Assembly: GCF_030527935.1 (NCBI RefSeq)
Contig: NZ_JAUMZV010000031.1
Coordinates: 1 to 25,886 of the forward strand
Source of the DNA: Kingella sp. (in: b-proteobacteria)
GTDB lineage: Bacteria; Pseudomonadota; Gammaproteobacteria; Burkholderiales; Neisseriaceae
Direction: 5' to 3'
Length of the DNA stretch: 25,886 bases
How positions within the stretch are numbered: position 1 is the first letter of the stretch; every line of letters begins with the position of its first letter. Under the pieces are notes generated by a model that saw nothing but the letters and a program-made list of their open reading frames with translations, was not told the origin of the DNA and searched no databases. This document shows, one piece after another, positions 1 through 7,493 of the stretch. Made by a program: the position numbers and the translations under genes.

Positions 1-54
1 TTTAAAACAACTAGTAAAGCACGATTTGTCCTAGTTATCTAGGACAGCCCCAAA
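1..54. mobile_element. Insertion sequence end (terminal inverted repeat, left copy)
   Basis: The first 54 bases match the reverse complement of the last 54 bases of the window at 45 of 54 positions without gaps, and positions 29-54 match perfectly. The core contains the dyad TCCTAG-TTAT-CTAGGA followed by ACAGCCCC. This is what the two ends of one IS type look like when a sequence stops inside flanking IS copies. No transposase is visible. The GGGGCTGTCC-type end is reminiscent of IS5-family elements, but I cannot assign a family with confidence. Confidence 0.65.
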
Positions 55-235
55 ATTAAAGGCGGCGGAACACAGCTTTGCGACATACCGCCAGAATCAC
101 TGCGCTTGGACAGCATCGCTCGGTGGCGGCGCAATCGGTACGGCAAACGAAATGCGGCGTAATGCCTGCATCGCCGAGACGAACAACCGCCGCGCCGAAG
201 AATTGCGTAGAATCATGCAGCACTGGCCGTTTTGA
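35..235 (+). pseudogene. C-terminal remnant of an LprI/DUF1311-like secreted protein, cut by the IS end
   Basis: From base 35 the frame is open to a TGA at 233-235. The part outside the IS end encodes a peptide ending in ETNNRRAEELRRIMQHWPF. Its pattern, YRQNHCAW, then a glycine-rich GGGA stretch, then a second Cys, then TNNRR..EL, resembles the C-terminal half of LprI/YecT-like (DUF1311) proteins. Those are exported, disulfide-bonded proteins, some of which inhibit lysozyme. The 5' part, including any signal peptide and first motif, is missing because the IS end interrupts it. It lies where nuoE might be expected, just upstream of nuoF. The family call rests on motif resemblance only. Confidence 0.55.
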
Positions 236-291
236 CACAAGGCGCACAAAAGCAGCCTACACCCCCAACAAACCCAAGCAGCCCCGTTTGC

Positions 292-303
292 AGGCTGCCT
301 GAA
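292..303 (+). repeat. DNA uptake sequence, AGGCTGCCTGAA form
   Basis: This is an exact AGGCTGCCTGAA, the dialect I recall as AG-simDUS, lying between the LprI-like remnant and nuoF. A degenerate AAGCAGCCTACA lies at 250-261. Such 12-mers promote uptake of homologous DNA in Neisseriaceae. Confidence 0.7.
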
Positions 304-332
304 CCCTGAAAACAAACCTAGGTACAATCCAA

Positions 333-1628
333 ATGGCAATCTACCAATCCGGCGTAATCTTCAAAGACGTAAACACCCAAGACCCGAACTGCTGGACGCT
401 GGCGGCCTATCAGGCGCGCGGCGGCTATCAGGCGTTGCGCCAAATCATCAGCGAAAAAATGCCGCAAGACGACATCATCAACGAACTCAAAACGTCCAAC
501 CTACGCGGGCGCGGCGGCGCAGGTTTCCCCACAGGCTTGAAATGGAGCTTTATGCCCCGCGCGTTTGACGGGCAAAAATATGTTGTCTGCAACACCGATG
601 AAGGCGAACCGGGCACATTCAAAGACCGCGACATCATCATGTTCAACCCGCACGCGCTGATTGAAGGCATGATAATCGGCGGCTACGCCATGGGCGCGTC
701 CGCAGGCTATAACTACATTCACGGCGAAATTTTTGAAGGCTATCAACGCTTTGAAGCCGCGCTTGCCCAAGCCCGCGCCGCCAATTTGCTCGGGCAGAAT
801 ATTTTGGGCAGCGATTTCTCGTTTGAATTGTTCGCCCACCACGGCTACGGCGCGTATGTGTGCGGCGAAGAAACTGCGCTGTTGGAAAGCCTAGAAGGCA
901 AAAAAGGGCAACCGCGCTTCAAACCCCCTTTCCCCGCATCATTCGGGCTATACGGCAAGCCTACCACCATCAACAACACCGAAACCTTTGCTTCTGTGCC
1001 ATTTATCATGCGCGATGGCGGGCAAACCTTTGCCGACATCGGCATAGAAAAAGCAGGCGGCACCAAATTATTCAGCATTTCAGGGCACGTTGAACGCCCA
1101 GGTAACTACGAAATCCCGCTGGGCACGCCATTTGCCACATTGCTGGAAATGGCAGGCGGCGTGCGCGGCGGCAAAAAATTGAAAGCCGTAATACCAGGTG
1201 GTTCGTCTGCGCCCGTGTTGCCCGCCGAGATTATGATGGGGCTGAATATGGACTACGACAGCATCGCCAAAGCCGGTTCCATGCTCGGCTCGGGCGCGGT
1301 GATTGTGATGGACGAAGACGTGTGCATGGTCAAAGCCTTGGAGCGGTTGAGTTATTTTTATCAAGAAGAATCGTGCGGACAATGCACGCCTTGCCGCGAA
1401 GGCACGGGCTGGCTGTATCGCATTGTGCACCGCATCGCCAACGGCAAAGGGCGCATGGAAGATTTGGACTTGCTAGACAGCATCGGCAACAATATGGCAG
1501 GGCGCACCATTTGCGCGTTAGCCGATGCGGCGGTGTTCCCCGTGCGCGGCTTTACCAAACATTTCCGCGATGAATTTGTGCATTACATTGAACACGGCAA
1601 GCCGATGAAAGCCCATAAATGGGGTTGA
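333..1628 (+). CDS. nuoF: NADH-quinone oxidoreductase subunit F (NADH-binding)
   Basis: NuoF is the peripheral-arm subunit of complex I that binds NADH and FMN and starts electron transfer through a [4Fe-4S] cluster. The 431-residue product has the usual family length. The glycine-rich GRGGAGFPTG (59-68) and the CNTDEGEPGTFKDRD segment (86-100) form the NADH/FMN site, and CGEETAL is at about 177-183. The N3 cluster ligands are C348, C351 and C354 (in SCGQCTPC) plus C394. The ATG at 333 gives the full N-terminus; only a weak ribosome binding site (AGGT) is seen upstream. A DUS-pair hairpin follows the stop. nuoG lies 172 bp downstream, so the usual tight nuoF-nuoG spacing is loosened here. Confidence 0.97.
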   Translation: MAIYQSGVIFKDVNTQDPNCWTLAAYQARGGYQALRQIISEKMPQDDIINELKTSNLRGRGGAGFPTGLKWSFMPRAFDGQKYVVCNTDEGEPGTFKDRDIIMFNPHALIEGMIIGGYAMGASAGYNYIHGEIFEGYQRFEAALAQARAANLLGQNILGSDFSFELFAHHGYGAYVCGEETALLESLEGKKGQPRFKPPFPASFGLYGKPTTINNTETFASVPFIMRDGGQTFADIGIEKAGGTKLFSISGHVERPGNYEIPLGTPFATLLEMAGGVRGGKKLKAVIPGGSSAPVLPAEIMMGLNMDYDSIAKAGSMLGSGAVIVMDEDVCMVKALERLSYFYQEESCGQCTPCREGTGWLYRIVHRIANGKGRMEDLDLLDSIGNNMAGRTICALADAAVFPVRGFTKHFRDEFVHYIEHGKPMKAHKWG

Positions 1629-1631
1629 TTT

Positions 1632-1673
1632 AGGCAGCCTGAAAATAGAGCCAAAATGGTTTTCAGGCTGCCT
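1632..1673. terminator. DUS-pair hairpin after nuoF
   Basis: AGGCAGCCTGAAAA (1632-1645) is followed by its reverse complement TTTTCAGGCTGCCT (1660-1673), giving a 14-bp stem with a 14-base loop. Inverted DUS pairs are a common terminator form in Neisseriaceae. If it acts here it would attenuate transcription between nuoF and nuoG. There is no long U tract, so efficiency is unclear. Confidence 0.6.
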
Positions 1674-1800
1674 TAAAGCGAAATTGCGAAAGCCAAATGT
1701 CATGGCAACGAAGTGAAAACAACACAAGATTAGCGTGGGTAGCTCATTGCCCACTCCGCGCATAACAACATTTTAAATTAAGGTAACTAGGAACAAACCC

Positions 1801-4077
1801 ATGTTACAAATCCACATAGACGGCAAACAGATAGAAGTAGAGCAAGGCACAACCGTAATGGAAGCCGCGCACGAATTGGGCACTTATATCCCGCATTTCT
1901 GTTACCACAAAAAACTCTCCATTGCCGCCAACTGCCGTATGTGCTTGGTGGAAGTGGAAAAAGCCCCCAAACCGCTGCCCGCCTGCGCCACGCCCGTAAC
2001 CGATGGCATGGTGGTGCACACGCATTCCAATATGGCGAAGCAAGCCCAAGCGGGCGTGATGGAGTTTCTGCTCATTAATCACCCGCTGGATTGCCCTGTG
2101 TGCGACAAAGGCGGCGAATGCCAGCTGCAAGATTTGGCGGTGGGCTATGGCAAAACCACCAGCCGCTATATTGAAGAAAAACGCGCGGTCAAGCCCAAAG
2201 ACATGGGCGCGTTGATTTCCACACAAGAAATGTCGCGCTGCATTCATTGCACCCGCTGCGTGCGCTTTACCGAAGAAATCGCAGGCGAGCAAGAAATCGG
2301 CATCGCCAATCGCGGCGAATGGTCGGAAATTTTGCCGTTTATTGGCAAGGCGGTGGAAACCGAGCTATCGGGCAACGTGATTGACCTGTGCCCCGTGGGC
2401 GCGCTCACCAGCAAGCCATTCCGCTTTAACGCGCGCACTTGGGAATTGAGCCGCCGCAAATCCATTTCTGCACACGATGCCTTGGGCGCAAATTTGGAAG
2501 TGCAAACCAAAGAACACACCGTGCGCCGCGTGTTGCCCTTGGAAAACGAAGCGATTAACGAATGCTGGCTGTCCGACAAAGACCGCTTTGCCTACGAAGG
2601 CTTAAACCACGAAAGCCGCCTTGTCGCCCCCAAAATCAAACACGGAGGCGAATGGAAAACGGTGGATTGGCAAACCGCGCTGGAATATGTGCGCCACACC
2701 TTGTCTTGCGTTGCCAAAGAATACGGCGCGGGCGAAATTGCGCTGTGGGCAAACCCGATGAACACGGTGGAAGAGCTGTATCTGGCAAACAAATTGGCGC
2801 AAGGCTTAAACATCGCCCACACCACCGCGCAGCTTCGCACGGCGGATAACGGCGTTTCAGGCAGCCTGAAAGGCGCGGCATGGCTGGGGCAAAGCATTGA
2901 ACAGCTTGCTGGCTGCGATGCCGTGTTGGTGGTGGGCGCGAGATTGCGCCAAGAGCAGCCGCTGCTCACCGCTCGTTTGCGCCGCGCTGCCAAAGCAGGC
3001 ATGGCGTTGGACATCATCGCCAGCAGCCACGAGCAACTGCATATGCCACTACGCGCGCAAACCGTGTTGCACCCTTGCGAATGGGCGAACTATTTGAACA
3101 CCGCCGCCAAAGAAATGGCGCACGATGTTTCAGGCAGCCTGAAAAACGCTGAACGCGCCGCCATTTTGCTGGGCGCAGAAGCGCAAAATCACCCCGACTT
3201 TGGCAATATTTACCTTGCCGCGCAAAAGCTGGCGCGCGAAACAGGCGCAGTGCTGGGCATCTTGCCGCAAGCCGCCAACAGCGTGGGCGCGGACATCATC
3301 GGCATCAACCGCGCAGCGATTGGCGAGATGATTGCCACGCCCAAACGCGCCGTGATGCTGCTGAATATTGACCCCGAGCACGACATCGCAGGCGGCGCGG
3401 CAGCCGTATCCGCGCTGAAACAGGCGGGCAGCGTGTTGGCGTTTAGCGCGTATGAAAGCGAAACGTTGCGCAATGTTGCCGATGTGTTGCTGCCGATTGC
3501 ACCGTTCACCGAAACATCGGGCAGCTTTATCAGCATGGAAGGGCGGTTGCAGTCGTTTCACGGCGTAGTCAAAGGCTTGGGCAACAGCCGCCCGTTGTGG
3601 AAAGTGTTGCGCGTGCTGGGCAATGTGTTTGAGCTAGACGGCTTTGATTTTGAAACCAGCGCAGACGTGTTAGCCGAAGCCTTGGGTGATGTTGCCACGC
3701 TGCCTGAAAAGCTCAACAACGATGGCGAACTCGCCGCCAAAGCCAGCCGCTTGCTGGCAGGCAAAGACGAATTGGTGCGCGTGGGCGGCATCGGCATTTA
3801 CCACACCGACCCCATTGTGCGCCGCGCCGCTTCGTTGCAACAAACCAGCCACGCCGCCGAACCCCGCGCAGGCATTCACCCCGCCACATTAGCCAGCTTG
3901 GGCTTGGCAGACGGCGAAATCGTTATCGCCACGCGCGGCAGCAAAGAGAGCGAAGTATTTGTAACCGTTCGCGCAGATGAAACGCTGCCTGAAAACGTGG
4001 TCTTCCTGCCCGAACACCCCATCAACGCCCCGCTGGGCGGCATGATGAACGTGATTGAATTAAGAAAGGCAGCCTGA
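1801..4077 (+). CDS. nuoG: NADH-quinone oxidoreductase subunit G
   Basis: NuoG is the largest peripheral-arm subunit of complex I and carries several iron-sulfur clusters from NuoF toward NuoI. The 758-residue product begins with a ferredoxin-type [2Fe-2S] domain (C34, C45, C48, C62). It continues with the His-ligated N5 cluster (H94, C98, C101, C107) and the N4 cluster (C147, C150, C153, C197). The rest is a molybdopterin-oxidoreductase-like domain. The region just after residue 220, where E. coli NuoG has an extra N7 cluster, reads SAHDALGANL and lacks the needed cysteines. Two uptake sequences (2859-2870, 3132-3143) lie inside the reading frame. The stop codon is inside a third, which also reaches the nuoH start. 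Confidence 0.97.
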   Translation: MLQIHIDGKQIEVEQGTTVMEAAHELGTYIPHFCYHKKLSIAANCRMCLVEVEKAPKPLPACATPVTDGMVVHTHSNMAKQAQAGVMEFLLINHPLDCPVCDKGGECQLQDLAVGYGKTTSRYIEEKRAVKPKDMGALISTQEMSRCIHCTRCVRFTEEIAGEQEIGIANRGEWSEILPFIGKAVETELSGNVIDLCPVGALTSKPFRFNARTWELSRRKSISAHDALGANLEVQTKEHTVRRVLPLENEAINECWLSDKDRFAYEGLNHESRLVAPKIKHGGEWKTVDWQTALEYVRHTLSCVAKEYGAGEIALWANPMNTVEELYLANKLAQGLNIAHTTAQLRTADNGVSGSLKGAAWLGQSIEQLAGCDAVLVVGARLRQEQPLLTARLRRAAKAGMALDIIASSHEQLHMPLRAQTVLHPCEWANYLNTAAKEMAHDVSGSLKNAERAAILLGAEAQNHPDFGNIYLAAQKLARETGAVLGILPQAANSVGADIIGINRAAIGEMIATPKRAVMLLNIDPEHDIAGGAAAVSALKQAGSVLAFSAYESETLRNVADVLLPIAPFTETSGSFISMEGRLQSFHGVVKGLGNSRPLWKVLRVLGNVFELDGFDFETSADVLAEALGDVATLPEKLNNDGELAAKASRLLAGKDELVRVGGIGIYHTDPIVRRAASLQQTSHAAEPRAGIHPATLASLGLADGEIVIATRGSKESEVFVTVRADETLPENVVFLPEHPINAPLGGMMNVIELRKAA
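2859..2870 (+). repeat. DNA uptake sequence within nuoG
   Basis: This is an exact AGGCAGCCTGAA inside the dyad-symmetric TTTCAGGCAGCCTGAAA. Read on the other strand it is AGGCTGCCTGAA. It is translated in frame within NuoG. Confidence 0.8.
3132..3143 (+). repeat. DNA uptake sequence within nuoG
   Basis: This is a second exact, dyad-symmetric AGGCAGCCTGAA inside nuoG, in the same reading frame as the one at 2859 and encoding the same SGSLK-type peptide. Confidence 0.8.
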
Positions 4078-4078
4078 A
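4067..4078 (+). repeat. DNA uptake sequence spanning the nuoG stop, just upstream of the nuoH start
   Basis: AGGCAGCCTGAA contains the nuoG TGA stop (4075-4077) and ends one base before the nuoH ATG at 4080. Its AAAGG start lies at Shine-Dalgarno distance from the nuoH start, so the same bases may serve as uptake signal, stop codon and ribosome binding site. Confidence 0.75.
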
Positions 4079-4079
4079 A

Positions 4080-5156
4080 ATGCAAGAGTGGTTTCAATCT
4101 CTATTTGCCCAAACGCTCGGCATGGGCGCACTCGGCAGCGACATCGGCTTGGTGGTGGCGATTGTGGTCAAAATCGTCATCATCTTGATTCCATTGATTT
4201 TAACCGTGGCGTATTTGACTTACTTTGAACGCAAAGTCATCGGCTTTATGCAGCTCCGCGTGGGCCCCAACGTAACAGGGCCTTGGGGCTTAATCCAGCC
4301 GTTTGCCGACGTGCTGAAACTGCTGTTTAAAGAAGTGACCCGCCCCAGTTCGTCCAACAAATACCTGTTCTACATCGGCCCGATGATGGCGCTTGCCCCG
4401 TCGTTTGCCGCGTGGGCGGTCGTGCCGTTTTCCGACACATGGGTGCTGACCAACGTGGACGCAGGCCTGCTGTATATCCTGATGATTACGTCGCTGTCCG
4501 TGTACGGTGTGATTATCGCCGGCTGGGCTTCCAACTCCAAATACGCCATGCTCGGTGCGATGCGTGCTTCGGCGCAAACCATTTCCTACGAAATCGCCAT
4601 GTCCGCCGCGCTGGTGTGCGTGATTATGGTTTCAGGCAGCCTGAATTTTAAAGACATCGTGGCCGCGCAAAGCGGCGGCATTGCCGGCGGTTCCATTTTC
4701 TCGTGGAACTGGTTTACCCTGTTCCCCGTGTTCCTTGTGTACCTGATTTCCGCCGTGGCCGAAACCAACCGTGCGCCGTTTGACGTGGCGGAGGGCGAAA
4801 GCGAAATCGTGGCCGGACACCACGTGGAATATTCCGGCTTTGCCTTCGCGCTGTTCTTCCTGGCCGAATATATTTTCATGATTTTAATCGGTGCGCTCAC
4901 TTCCATCATGTTTCTTGGCGGCTGGCTTTCGCCCTTCCCACAAAGCTGGGGCGTTATCGGCACACCCAGCCCGATTTGGATGTTCGCCAAAATGGCGTTC
5001 GTGCTGTACGGCTATTTGTGGATTCGCGCCACCTTCCCGCGCTATCGCTACGACCAAATCATGCGCTTGGGCTGGAAAGTGTTGATTCCCGTGGGCTTCA
5101 TTTCCATCGCCGTGTTGGCGGCATGGATGGTATCGCCGTTGAGTTTGTGGAAATAA
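4080..5156 (+). CDS. nuoH: NADH-quinone oxidoreductase subunit H
   Basis: NuoH is the membrane-arm subunit that joins the peripheral arm and lines the quinone chamber. The 358-residue product has about eight membrane segments. It carries the family signatures ERKVIGFMQLRVGPN (about 50-64) and AETNRAPFDVAEGESE (227-242); the latter contributes the acidic loop near the quinone site. It starts two bases after the nuoG stop, so translation is probably coupled, with the DUS supplying the AAAGG upstream. An in-frame uptake sequence lies at 4634-4645. nuoI would normally follow directly, but two unrelated genes and a repeat element intervene. Confidence 0.97.
   Translation: MQEWFQSLFAQTLGMGALGSDIGLVVAIVVKIVIILIPLILTVAYLTYFERKVIGFMQLRVGPNVTGPWGLIQPFADVLKLLFKEVTRPSSSNKYLFYIGPMMALAPSFAAWAVVPFSDTWVLTNVDAGLLYILMITSLSVYGVIIAGWASNSKYAMLGAMRASAQTISYEIAMSAALVCVIMVSGSLNFKDIVAAQSGGIAGGSIFSWNWFTLFPVFLVYLISAVAETNRAPFDVAEGESEIVAGHHVEYSGFAFALFFLAEYIFMILIGALTSIMFLGGWLSPFPQSWGVIGTPSPIWMFAKMAFVLYGYLWIRATFPRYRYDQIMRLGWKVLIPVGFISIAVLAAWMVSPLSLWK
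4634..4645 (+). repeat. DNA uptake sequence within nuoH
   Basis: This is an exact AGGCAGCCTGAA preceded by TTC, so it is dyad-symmetric over 15 bases. It is translated in frame. Confidence 0.8.
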
Positions 5157-5209
5157 GGGTAGCCTGAAATCCAAAAGCAGCCTGTGAATTTACCGTAAAA
5201 GGAAATGAT

Positions 5210-5797
5210 ATGAAAACGCTCATCAATCTGTTCCATCCCGACCTTGCTCGATCCAAAGTAAACCGTGCATGGGCGGAACGGTTGGCACGCGAACCGAACG
5301 TAACCGTCCGTAAACTTTATGAACTTTATCCCGACGGTAAAATTGATGTCGCCGCAGAACAGTCCGCATTGTTGGCGCACGACAGACTGGTGTTTCAGCA
5401 TCCGTTTTACTGGTATTCCATTCCCCCATTGATGAAACAGTGGCTGGACGACGTGCTGACCTATAACTGGGCATACGGCCCCAAGGGCGGCGTATTGGCG
5501 GGTAAAGAGTGGGTGTGCGCCATTTCTACGGGCGGACCGGCAGATTCGTATCAAGCAGGTGGCTATAACAGCTTTTCCATGTCCGAATTTTTAAAACCTT
5601 TGCAGCAGACCGCGAATTTGCTGAAAACCCCGTTTCTGCCGCCGTTTGTTTTTCACGGTGCAGTAGTTGCCGATGATGTGGCGATAGCGCAATCTGCCGA
5701 AGATTGCGTCGCCCATGTGTTAAATCCCTTGCTGGATCCCGCTAAAAAACTTGCCGCCCTGTCCGCCAAAATGGAACAGGAAGGCGTAAGCTTGTAA
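5210..5797 (+). CDS. Flavodoxin-fold NAD(P)H oxidoreductase (KefF/YwrO/NQO-like)
   Basis: The 195-residue product resembles small soluble FMN or FAD quinone reductases of the flavodoxin_2 family, such as KefF/KefG, YwrO and MdaB. The strongest match is HPFYWYSIPPLMKQWLDDV from residue 64, the family core motif, followed by TYNWAYG and ISTGGPADSY. It is expected to be cytoplasmic and to reduce quinones or similar electrophiles with NAD(P)H. The ATG at 5210 has a good AAAAGGA ribosome binding site. It sits between nuoH and nuoI with a YciI-like gene 43 bp downstream, so both are probably carried on nuo transcripts. The exact subfamily and substrate cannot be told from sequence alone. Confidence 0.85.
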   Translation: MKTLINLFHPDLARSKVNRAWAERLAREPNVTVRKLYELYPDGKIDVAAEQSALLAHDRLVFQHPFYWYSIPPLMKQWLDDVLTYNWAYGPKGGVLAGKEWVCAISTGGPADSYQAGGYNSFSMSEFLKPLQQTANLLKTPFLPPFVFHGAVVADDVAIAQSAEDCVAHVLNPLLDPAKKLAALSAKMEQEGVSL

Positions 5798-5807
5798 CCG
5801 CGTTTTC

Positions 5808-5819
5808 AGGCAGCCTGCA
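5808..5819 (+). repeat. Hybrid DNA uptake sequence AGGCAGCCTGCA
   Basis: This 12-mer has the AGG start of the common form and the GCA end of the AAGCAGCCTGCA form. It lies between the oxidoreductase and YciI-like genes. Confidence 0.55.
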
Positions 5820-5840
5820 CCCGCATAACAAGGACACTCC

Positions 5841-6131
5841 ATGTTCATCATCGCCCTGACCTACACCGCTCCGATCGAACAAGTGGAACAGCATCTGGCT
5901 GCCCACCGTCAGTTTTTGGACAAACACTACCAAAGTGGCGCATTCCTATTTTCAGGGCGCAAAGAACCGCGCACCGGCGGCATTATCGTTGCCCGTGCCG
6001 CAAGCCGTGCCGAGATAGAGCACATTATCGGCGAAGACCCGTTTCACCAGGCCGGCATTGCCGATTACGAAATTACCGAATTTATCCCTGCCAAAACCGC
6101 CCCCGATTTGGCGCAATACGCAGAAAACTGA
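5841..6131 (+). CDS. YciI-like family protein
   Basis: The 96-residue product has the compact alpha/beta layout of YciI proteins, a ferredoxin-like dimer fold. An N-terminal strand is followed by AAHRQFLDKHYQSG with a conserved His (H22), then FLFSGRKEPRTGGIIV, and an EDPFHQAGIADY segment carrying the family DPF motif. YciI-like proteins are cytoplasmic and mostly of unknown function; some act as small enzymes or dehydrochlorinases. The start at 5841 is preceded by AAGGA. It follows the flavodoxin-fold oxidoreductase closely and probably forms a two-gene unit with it, inserted between nuoH and nuoI. Confidence 0.8.
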   Translation: MFIIALTYTAPIEQVEQHLAAHRQFLDKHYQSGAFLFSGRKEPRTGGIIVARAASRAEIEHIIGEDPFHQAGIADYEITEFIPAKTAPDLAQYAEN

Positions 6132-6222
6132 ACGGCGCAGACGCTGCCACCGCAAAAGATAAAAAGCAGCCTGAAACCTTTGCAAAACCCCAGCAGCAGC
6201 CTGAAAAATAAGAAATGTCGTC

Positions 6223-6242
6223 ATTTCCGCGTAGGCGGGAAT
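6223..6242. repeat. dRS3-type repeat, copy 1
   Basis: ATTTCCGCGTAGGCGGGAAT fits the neisserial dRS3 consensus ATTCCC-N8-GGGAAT with one mismatch in the left half. Confidence 0.65.
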
Positions 6243-6299
6243 CTTGTTTGAGATTAAAAAATCTACGCAAAAACAAACCATTGTGTAGCTTTGACCAAG

Positions 6300-6319
6300 A
6301 TTCCCGCCTGCGCGGGAAT
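6300..6319. repeat. dRS3-type repeat, copy 2
   Basis: ATTCCCGCCTGCGCGGGAAT fits the dRS3 consensus exactly. In pathogenic Neisseria such 20-mers flank intergenic mosaic elements and serve as integration sites for filamentous prophages. Confidence 0.75.
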
Positions 6320-6411
6320 GACGGAGAATTAACTATTTTTTTGTTGCGTTTGGGGTTTTGCAAAGGTTTCAGCCTGCACCCCGAACACCCAACCCGAAAG
6401 AGCAAACCAAA

Positions 6412-6891
6412 ATGGCCAATTTCTTCAAAACCTTCCTGCTCGGCGAACTCGTCAAAGGCATGGGCGTAACGCTCAAAAACTTCTTCGCCCGCAAAGACAC
6501 GATTTACTTCCCCGAAGAAAAAACTCCGCAATCCGTGCGCTTTCGCGGCCTGCACGCCCAACGCCGCTATCCGAACGGCGAAGAGCGCTGCATCGCCTGC
6601 AAACTGTGCGAGGCCGTCTGCCCCGCCATGGCAATTAACATCGAATCCGAAGAACGCGAAGACGGCACGCGCCGCACCACGCGTTACGACATCGACCTGA
6701 CCAAGTGCATTTTCTGCGGCTTCTGCGAAGAAGCCTGCCCCACCGATGCGATTGTGGAAACGCATATTTTCGAATACCACGGCGAGAAAAAAGGCGATTT
6801 GCACATGATCAAGCCCATCCTGCTGGCCATCGGCGATAAATACGAAGCAGAAATCGCCAAACGCAAAGCGGCGGATGCGCCATACCGCTGA
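6412..6891 (+). CDS. nuoI: NADH-quinone oxidoreductase subunit I (two [4Fe-4S])
   Basis: NuoI carries clusters N6a and N6b, which pass electrons from NuoG toward the quinone site. From the ATG at 6412 the product has 159 residues, the usual length for beta-proteobacteria. An upstream in-frame ATG at 6358 lies inside the repeat element and is not likely to be used. The two ferredoxin motifs are C60-x2-C63-x2-C66-x3-C70 and C99-x2-C102-x2-C105-x3-C109. The N-terminus has the amphipathic membrane-associating LKNFFARKDT region. It is separated from nuoH by about 1.25 kb and from nuoJ by about 4.7 kb of accessory DNA, which is unusual for this normally compact operon. Confidence 0.97.
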   Translation: MANFFKTFLLGELVKGMGVTLKNFFARKDTIYFPEEKTPQSVRFRGLHAQRRYPNGEERCIACKLCEAVCPAMAINIESEEREDGTRRTTRYDIDLTKCIFCGFCEEACPTDAIVETHIFEYHGEKKGDLHMIKPILLAIGDKYEAEIAKRKAADAPYR

Positions 6892-6895
6892 TTTC

Positions 6896-6907
6896 AGGCA
6901 GCCTGAA
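6896..6907 (+). repeat. DNA uptake sequence after nuoI
   Basis: This is an exact AGGCAGCCTGAA within a dyad-symmetric TTTCAGGCAGCCTGAAA, four bases after the nuoI stop. Confidence 0.8.
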
Positions 6908-6914
6908 AATTAAA

Positions 6915-6926
6915 AAGCAGCCTGCA
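6915..6926 (+). repeat. DNA uptake sequence, AAGCAGCCTGCA form
   Basis: This is an exact AAGCAGCCTGCA, which I recall as the AA-king3DUS dialect. It lies eight bases after a common-form copy, so two dialects stand side by side. Confidence 0.65.
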
Positions 6927-6937
6927 CCCAACTAAAT

Positions 6938-7492
6938 ATGAAACAACTCACGCCCTGCGAGGCGCAAATGCTCGATTTGATTGCCGAAGCGCCCACGCCA
7001 CACGCATGGCTGCTCAGTCCGAAATTCGAGCTGCTGTTCAGTACCGGCAACACGCACGGCAACAGCCAAAAAACCGCCGCCCTGCGCCGCCTGCGCCAAC
7101 ACGGTATGATTGGCCGCGACAGTGCAGACATCTGGCGGCTGACCGGACAAGGCGGCAAAATGTGGGAAAAATTGGCACAGCCGGATTGGGATAATTTTGC
7201 CGAATATGCTGTCGAATACGCCAGCGAATGCGAGTATTTCCACGTTTACGCCGCCGCGCGGCCGCTGTTTGACCGATTGCTGCGCCGCCTGCCGCTGCCG
7301 CCCGAAGCATGGCGCATCGAAATCCTGCCCTGCTGGCAGCCGATGCAGTGCTACTGGAAAACCCTGACGCAAGGTTTCCACGCACAGGCGGAAATCGGCA
7401 TTGGACAATTTGACGGCCTGCCGTTGTGGGACGAACTGCCGCAGTGGAAAAAGAGTTTGTGCCGAACGGCTTTCAGGCAGCCTGAAAACTAA
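6938..7492 (+). CDS. Conserved-looking protein of unknown function
   Basis: I do not recognise this 184-residue product. It has no signal peptide or membrane segment and is rich in Trp (for example WRLTGQGGKMWEKL and WRIEILPCWQPMQCYWKTL). The N-terminal part, with EAQMLDLIAEAP, KTAALRRLRQHGMI and a following DIWRLTGQG, reads like a winged-helix or MarR-like fold, where a helical pair is followed by a wing. That is only an impression. The last residues (AFRQPEN) are encoded by an uptake sequence, so the natural C-terminus may have been altered. No strong ribosome binding site precedes the ATG. It lies 46 bp after nuoI and could be read through from the nuo operon. Confidence 0.65.
   Translation: MKQLTPCEAQMLDLIAEAPTPHAWLLSPKFELLFSTGNTHGNSQKTAALRRLRQHGMIGRDSADIWRLTGQGGKMWEKLAQPDWDNFAEYAVEYASECEYFHVYAAARPLFDRLLRRLPLPPEAWRIEILPCWQPMQCYWKTLTQGFHAQAEIGIGQFDGLPLWDELPQWKKSLCRTAFRQPEN
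7475..7486 (+). repeat. DNA uptake sequence in the 3' end of the 6938-7492 gene
   Basis: This exact dyad-symmetric AGGCAGCCTGAA encodes the last residues before the TAA stop. Confidence 0.8.
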
Positions 7493-7493
7493 T

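Larger units (their letters stand above)
6166..6377. mobile_element. 212-bp inverted-repeat element carrying two dRS3 copies (MITE/NIME-like)
   Basis: Bases 6166-6192 and 6351-6377 are inverted repeats of 27 bases with one mismatch. Each arm contains GAAACCTTTGCAAAACCCC and a DUS-like GCAGCCTGAAA. The arm resembles the AGACCTTTGCAAAA ends of some IS5-family elements. Inside lie two copies of a dRS3-type repeat (6223-6242 and 6300-6319) around an AT-rich spacer. No ORF of note is inside, so it is probably a non-autonomous element. It lies directly upstream of nuoI, whose start is 35 bp after the right arm. Confidence 0.6.
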
